From Pseudomonadota bacterium (GTDB lineage Bacteria; Pseudomonadota; Gammaproteobacteria; Burkholderiales; Rhodocyclaceae), in NCBI GenBank assembly GCA_023459095.1, contig JAEWVQ010000349.1, positions 1-12,139 on the forward strand: a DNA stretch of 12,139 bases. The letters run 5' to 3'. Both the position numbers and the translations under genes were made by a program. Positions 10,290 to 12,139 of this stretch are shown here, one piece after another (within the stretch, counting starts at the first letter, position 1; every line of letters starts with the position of its first letter). The notes under the pieces were generated by a model, which worked only from the letters and a program-made list of their open reading frames with translations, did no database searches and was not told the origin of the DNA.

Positions 10290-11084
10290 ATGAACAGCGG
10301 CATGAGCGGCGCCGGGGCCGCGCCCTGGCAGGGGCGACGCATCGTCGTCACCCGTCCCGCGGCCCAGGCCGCGGCGCTGTGCGCGGCGATCCGGCAGCGC
10401 GGCGGCGAGCCGCTGTGCTTTCCGCTGCTGGTCATCGAGCCCGCCACGGACTGCGGCGAACTCGCCGCGATCGCGCCGCGGCTCGATCAGTTCGACATCG
10501 CCTTCTTCGTCAGTCCGAACGCGGTCGGCCACGCCCTGCCGCCGCTCCTCGCCGAGCGCCGGTGGCCGCCGCGGCTGGCCGTGGCTACCGTGGGCCAGGG
10601 CAGCGAGCGCGCGCTGCATGCCTTCGGCTTCGAGCGCGTGATCGCGCCCGCCGCCGGGTTCGACAGCGAGGCGGTGCTCGCGCTGCCCGAATTCGCGTCG
10701 CCGGCGGTGTGCGGGCGGCGGGTGGTGATCTTCCGCGGCGACGGTGGTCGCGATCTGTTCGGCACGACCCTGGTCGAGCGCGGCGCCGAGGTCGAATACG
10801 TGACCTGCTACCGGCGCGCGCTCCCCGCCGCCGATCCGGCGCCGCTGCTGCAGGCCGCGGCGGCGGGCGGATTGGCAGCGATCCTGCTGACCAGCAGCGA
10901 GGGCGTGCGCAACCTCGCCGCCCTCGTCGGCGAGGCCGGAATGGCGGTGCTGCGCGCGGTGCCGGTGTTCGCCTCGCACCCGCGCATCGCCGCGCACGCG
11001 CGCGCGGTCGGATTCGCATCCGTGGTGGAAACGGCAGCGGGTGACGCCGGCCTGTTGCACGCGCTCGAACAACACTTTGGTTAA
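10290..11084 (+). CDS. hemD: Uroporphyrinogen-III synthase
   Basis: A 264-residue cytosolic enzyme that closes hydroxymethylbilane into uroporphyrinogen III while inverting ring D. The family is poorly conserved, but the typical points are present: VVTRP (19-23) at the first strand, FFVSPNAV (72-79), RGDGGRDLF (149-157) leading to VTCYRR (171-176), TSSEGVRNL (201-209) and a final FASHPRIAAHARAVGF segment (227-242). The position directly after hemC makes the assignment secure. ATG 10302 is an alternative start four codons in; neither start has a strong ribosome binding site. It ends 9 bases before the hemX start. Confidence 0.95.
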   Translation: MNSGMSGAGAAPWQGRRIVVTRPAAQAAALCAAIRQRGGEPLCFPLLVIEPATDCGELAAIAPRLDQFDIAFFVSPNAVGHALPPLLAERRWPPRLAVATVGQGSERALHAFGFERVIAPAAGFDSEAVLALPEFASPAVCGRRVVIFRGDGGRDLFGTTLVERGAEVEYVTCYRRALPAADPAPLLQAAAAGGLAAILLTSSEGVRNLAALVGEAGMAVLRAVPVFASHPRIAAHARAVGFASVVETAAGDAGLLHALEQHFG

Positions 11085-11093
11085 ACTCCACGC

Positions 11094-12139
11094 ATGAACG
11101 AAGAAAAATCCGCTGCTCTGAATGCTTCGGCGGAGGCCATGCCGCCGGACGCGACGCCGTCCTCCTCTGCGTCCTCTCCGGCGCCTTCGGCGTCGCCGCC
11201 GGCCGGTGAACCGGTGGCGCGCTCGTCGGCCACGGGTGGGTGGGCGCTGCTGCTCGCCATCGTTGCCCTCGCCGGCGCTGGCGCGGCGGGCTGGCAGACC
11301 TGGGAGATGCGCGCGCGCGTCGATGCGCTGCGCACCGAACTCGCCAGCCGGCTGGCCAGTGGCGACACGGTGGCCACCGAGGCGCGTGCCATCGCCCGTC
11401 AGCAGCAGGAGTCGCTGGCGGCGCTGCAGGGCCAGATCGGTGCGCTGGGCGCCAAGGTCGAGGCCACCGAGGGCCAGGCCGATGCGCTCGAAGCCTTGTA
11501 TCAGCAATTCTCGCGCTCGCGCGACGACCGCCTGGTCGCCGAGGTCGAACAGGCAGTGACGATGGCGGCGCAGCAGCTCGAGCTCGCCGGCAACGTCGGC
11601 GCCGCGCTGATCGCGCTGCAGAGCGCCGAAGCGCGGCTCGCGGCGCAGGACGGCGGCCAGTTCGCGGCGCTGCGCCGGGCGCTCGCCAAGGACATCGACC
11701 AGCTCAAGCAGCAGCCCGGGGTCGATGTCGCCGACATCGCGTTGCGGCTCGAGCGTCTGCTCGAACGCACCGCGGCCTTGCCGCTCGCCTTCGAGGGCGC
11801 GCCGCAGGCTGCCGCTCCCGCGGCCGACGACAGCACCGCAGCCTCCGCGCCGGCGAGCGACGGCGCGTTTGCGCAGGCGCTCGCTTTCGCCACCGAACTC
11901 GGGCGCGACGTGTGGCGCGAACTGCGCGCGCTGATCCGCGTCGAGCGTCTCGATCAGGCCGATCCGGTGCTGCTGGCGCCGGAGCAGCACACCTTCCTGC
12001 GCGAGAACCTCAAGCTGCGCCTGCTCACTGCGCGCCTGGCGCTGCTGTCGCGCGACGGCCGCACCTACGGTGGCGATCTCGCCCAGGCGCGCGACTGGGT
12101 GGAGCGCTTCTTCGACCTGCGCGACGAGGGCGTCAAGGC
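11094..12139 (+). CDS. hemX: HemX-like membrane protein, 3' end outside window
   Basis: The frame is open from ATG 11094 to the window edge, giving 348 residues with no stop. After a Ser/Pro/Ala-rich cytoplasmic start (about 17-45) there is one membrane helix (about 49-67), then a Gln/Glu/Ala-rich region likely to form a coiled coil (70-140). A second low-complexity Ala stretch lies near 235-257. FLRENLKLRLLTARLALLSR (301-320) and the segment to 341 ending in ARDWVERFFD are the HemX family signature. The family is often annotated as uroporphyrinogen-III C-methyltransferase, but no SAM-binding methyltransferase domain is visible, so a scaffolding role in heme synthesis is more cautious. hemY usually follows. 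The first 15 or so codons are less GC-rich than the rest. Confidence 0.92.
   Translation, partial: MNEEKSAALNASAEAMPPDATPSSSASSPAPSASPPAGEPVARSSATGGWALLLAIVALAGAGAAGWQTWEMRARVDALRTELASRLASGDTVATEARAIARQQQESLAALQGQIGALGAKVEATEGQADALEALYQQFSRSRDDRLVAEVEQAVTMAAQQLELAGNVGAALIALQSAEARLAAQDGGQFAALRRALAKDIDQLKQQPGVDVADIALRLERLLERTAALPLAFEGAPQAAAPAADDSTAASAPASDGAFAQALAFATELGRDVWRELRALIRVERLDQADPVLLAPEQHTFLRENLKLRLLTARLALLSRDGRTYGGDLAQARDWVERFFDLRDEGVK

Noticed and set aside
10086..11990. 634-codon minus-strand ORF antisense to hemC, hemD and hemX
   Set aside because: It spans three genes with clear family motifs on the plus strand. Its own product is low-complexity Arg/Gly/His-rich sequence.

Overview
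The window is about 70% G+C. It carries tightly packed housekeeping genes in an order (argH; an AlgZ/AlgR-type pair; ppc; hemC-hemD-hemX) that points to a betaproteobacterium, most likely Rhodocyclales in the Thauera/Azoarcus/Aromatoleum group. That placement rests on gene content, protein style and base composition; no database search was possible.

Layout. (1) Positions 1-1228, plus strand: the last 43 residues of a protein resembling the C-terminus of HprK-related kinase A, overlapping a nucleotidyltransferase-fold protein of the NTP_transf_5 type. (2) Positions 1242-3972, minus strand: argH (argininosuccinate lyase), followed after 7 bases by a Ser/Thr protein kinase fused to a cyclic-nucleotide-binding domain. 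(3) A 124-base divergent intergenic region (3973-4096) with nested palindromes. (4) Positions 4097-5898, plus strand: a LytS/AlgZ-type membrane sensor kinase and a LytTR (AlgR-type) response regulator, joined by an ATGA overlap. (5) Positions 5673-9220, minus strand: an exported thioredoxin-fold protein coupled by ATGA to ppc (phosphoenolpyruvate carboxylase). The ppc frame runs past its normal end into the antisense of the response regulator. (6) An 83-base divergent gap, then hemC, hemD and hemX on the plus strand (9304 to the window end), with hemX cut by the window edge.

How the genes work together. ArgH makes the last step of arginine synthesis. PEP carboxylase refills oxaloacetate. HemC and HemD convert porphobilinogen to uroporphyrinogen III, the common precursor of heme, siroheme, heme d1 and cobalamin; HemX is a membrane-anchored partner encoded in the same operon. 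The two regulatory units are the AlgZ/AlgR-like two-component system and the kinase-CNB fusion, whose targets are not visible here.

No clear new system is present: no CRISPR array, insertion sequence, phage gene, tRNA or rRNA was seen. The observations most worth checking are the lost stop codon of ppc (one missing base would restore the canonical C-terminus), the kinase-CNB fusion with an altered APE motif, the palindromes upstream of the sensor kinase with a partial AlgR-box match, and the poorly understood HprK-like kinase/nucleotidyltransferase pair at the left edge.
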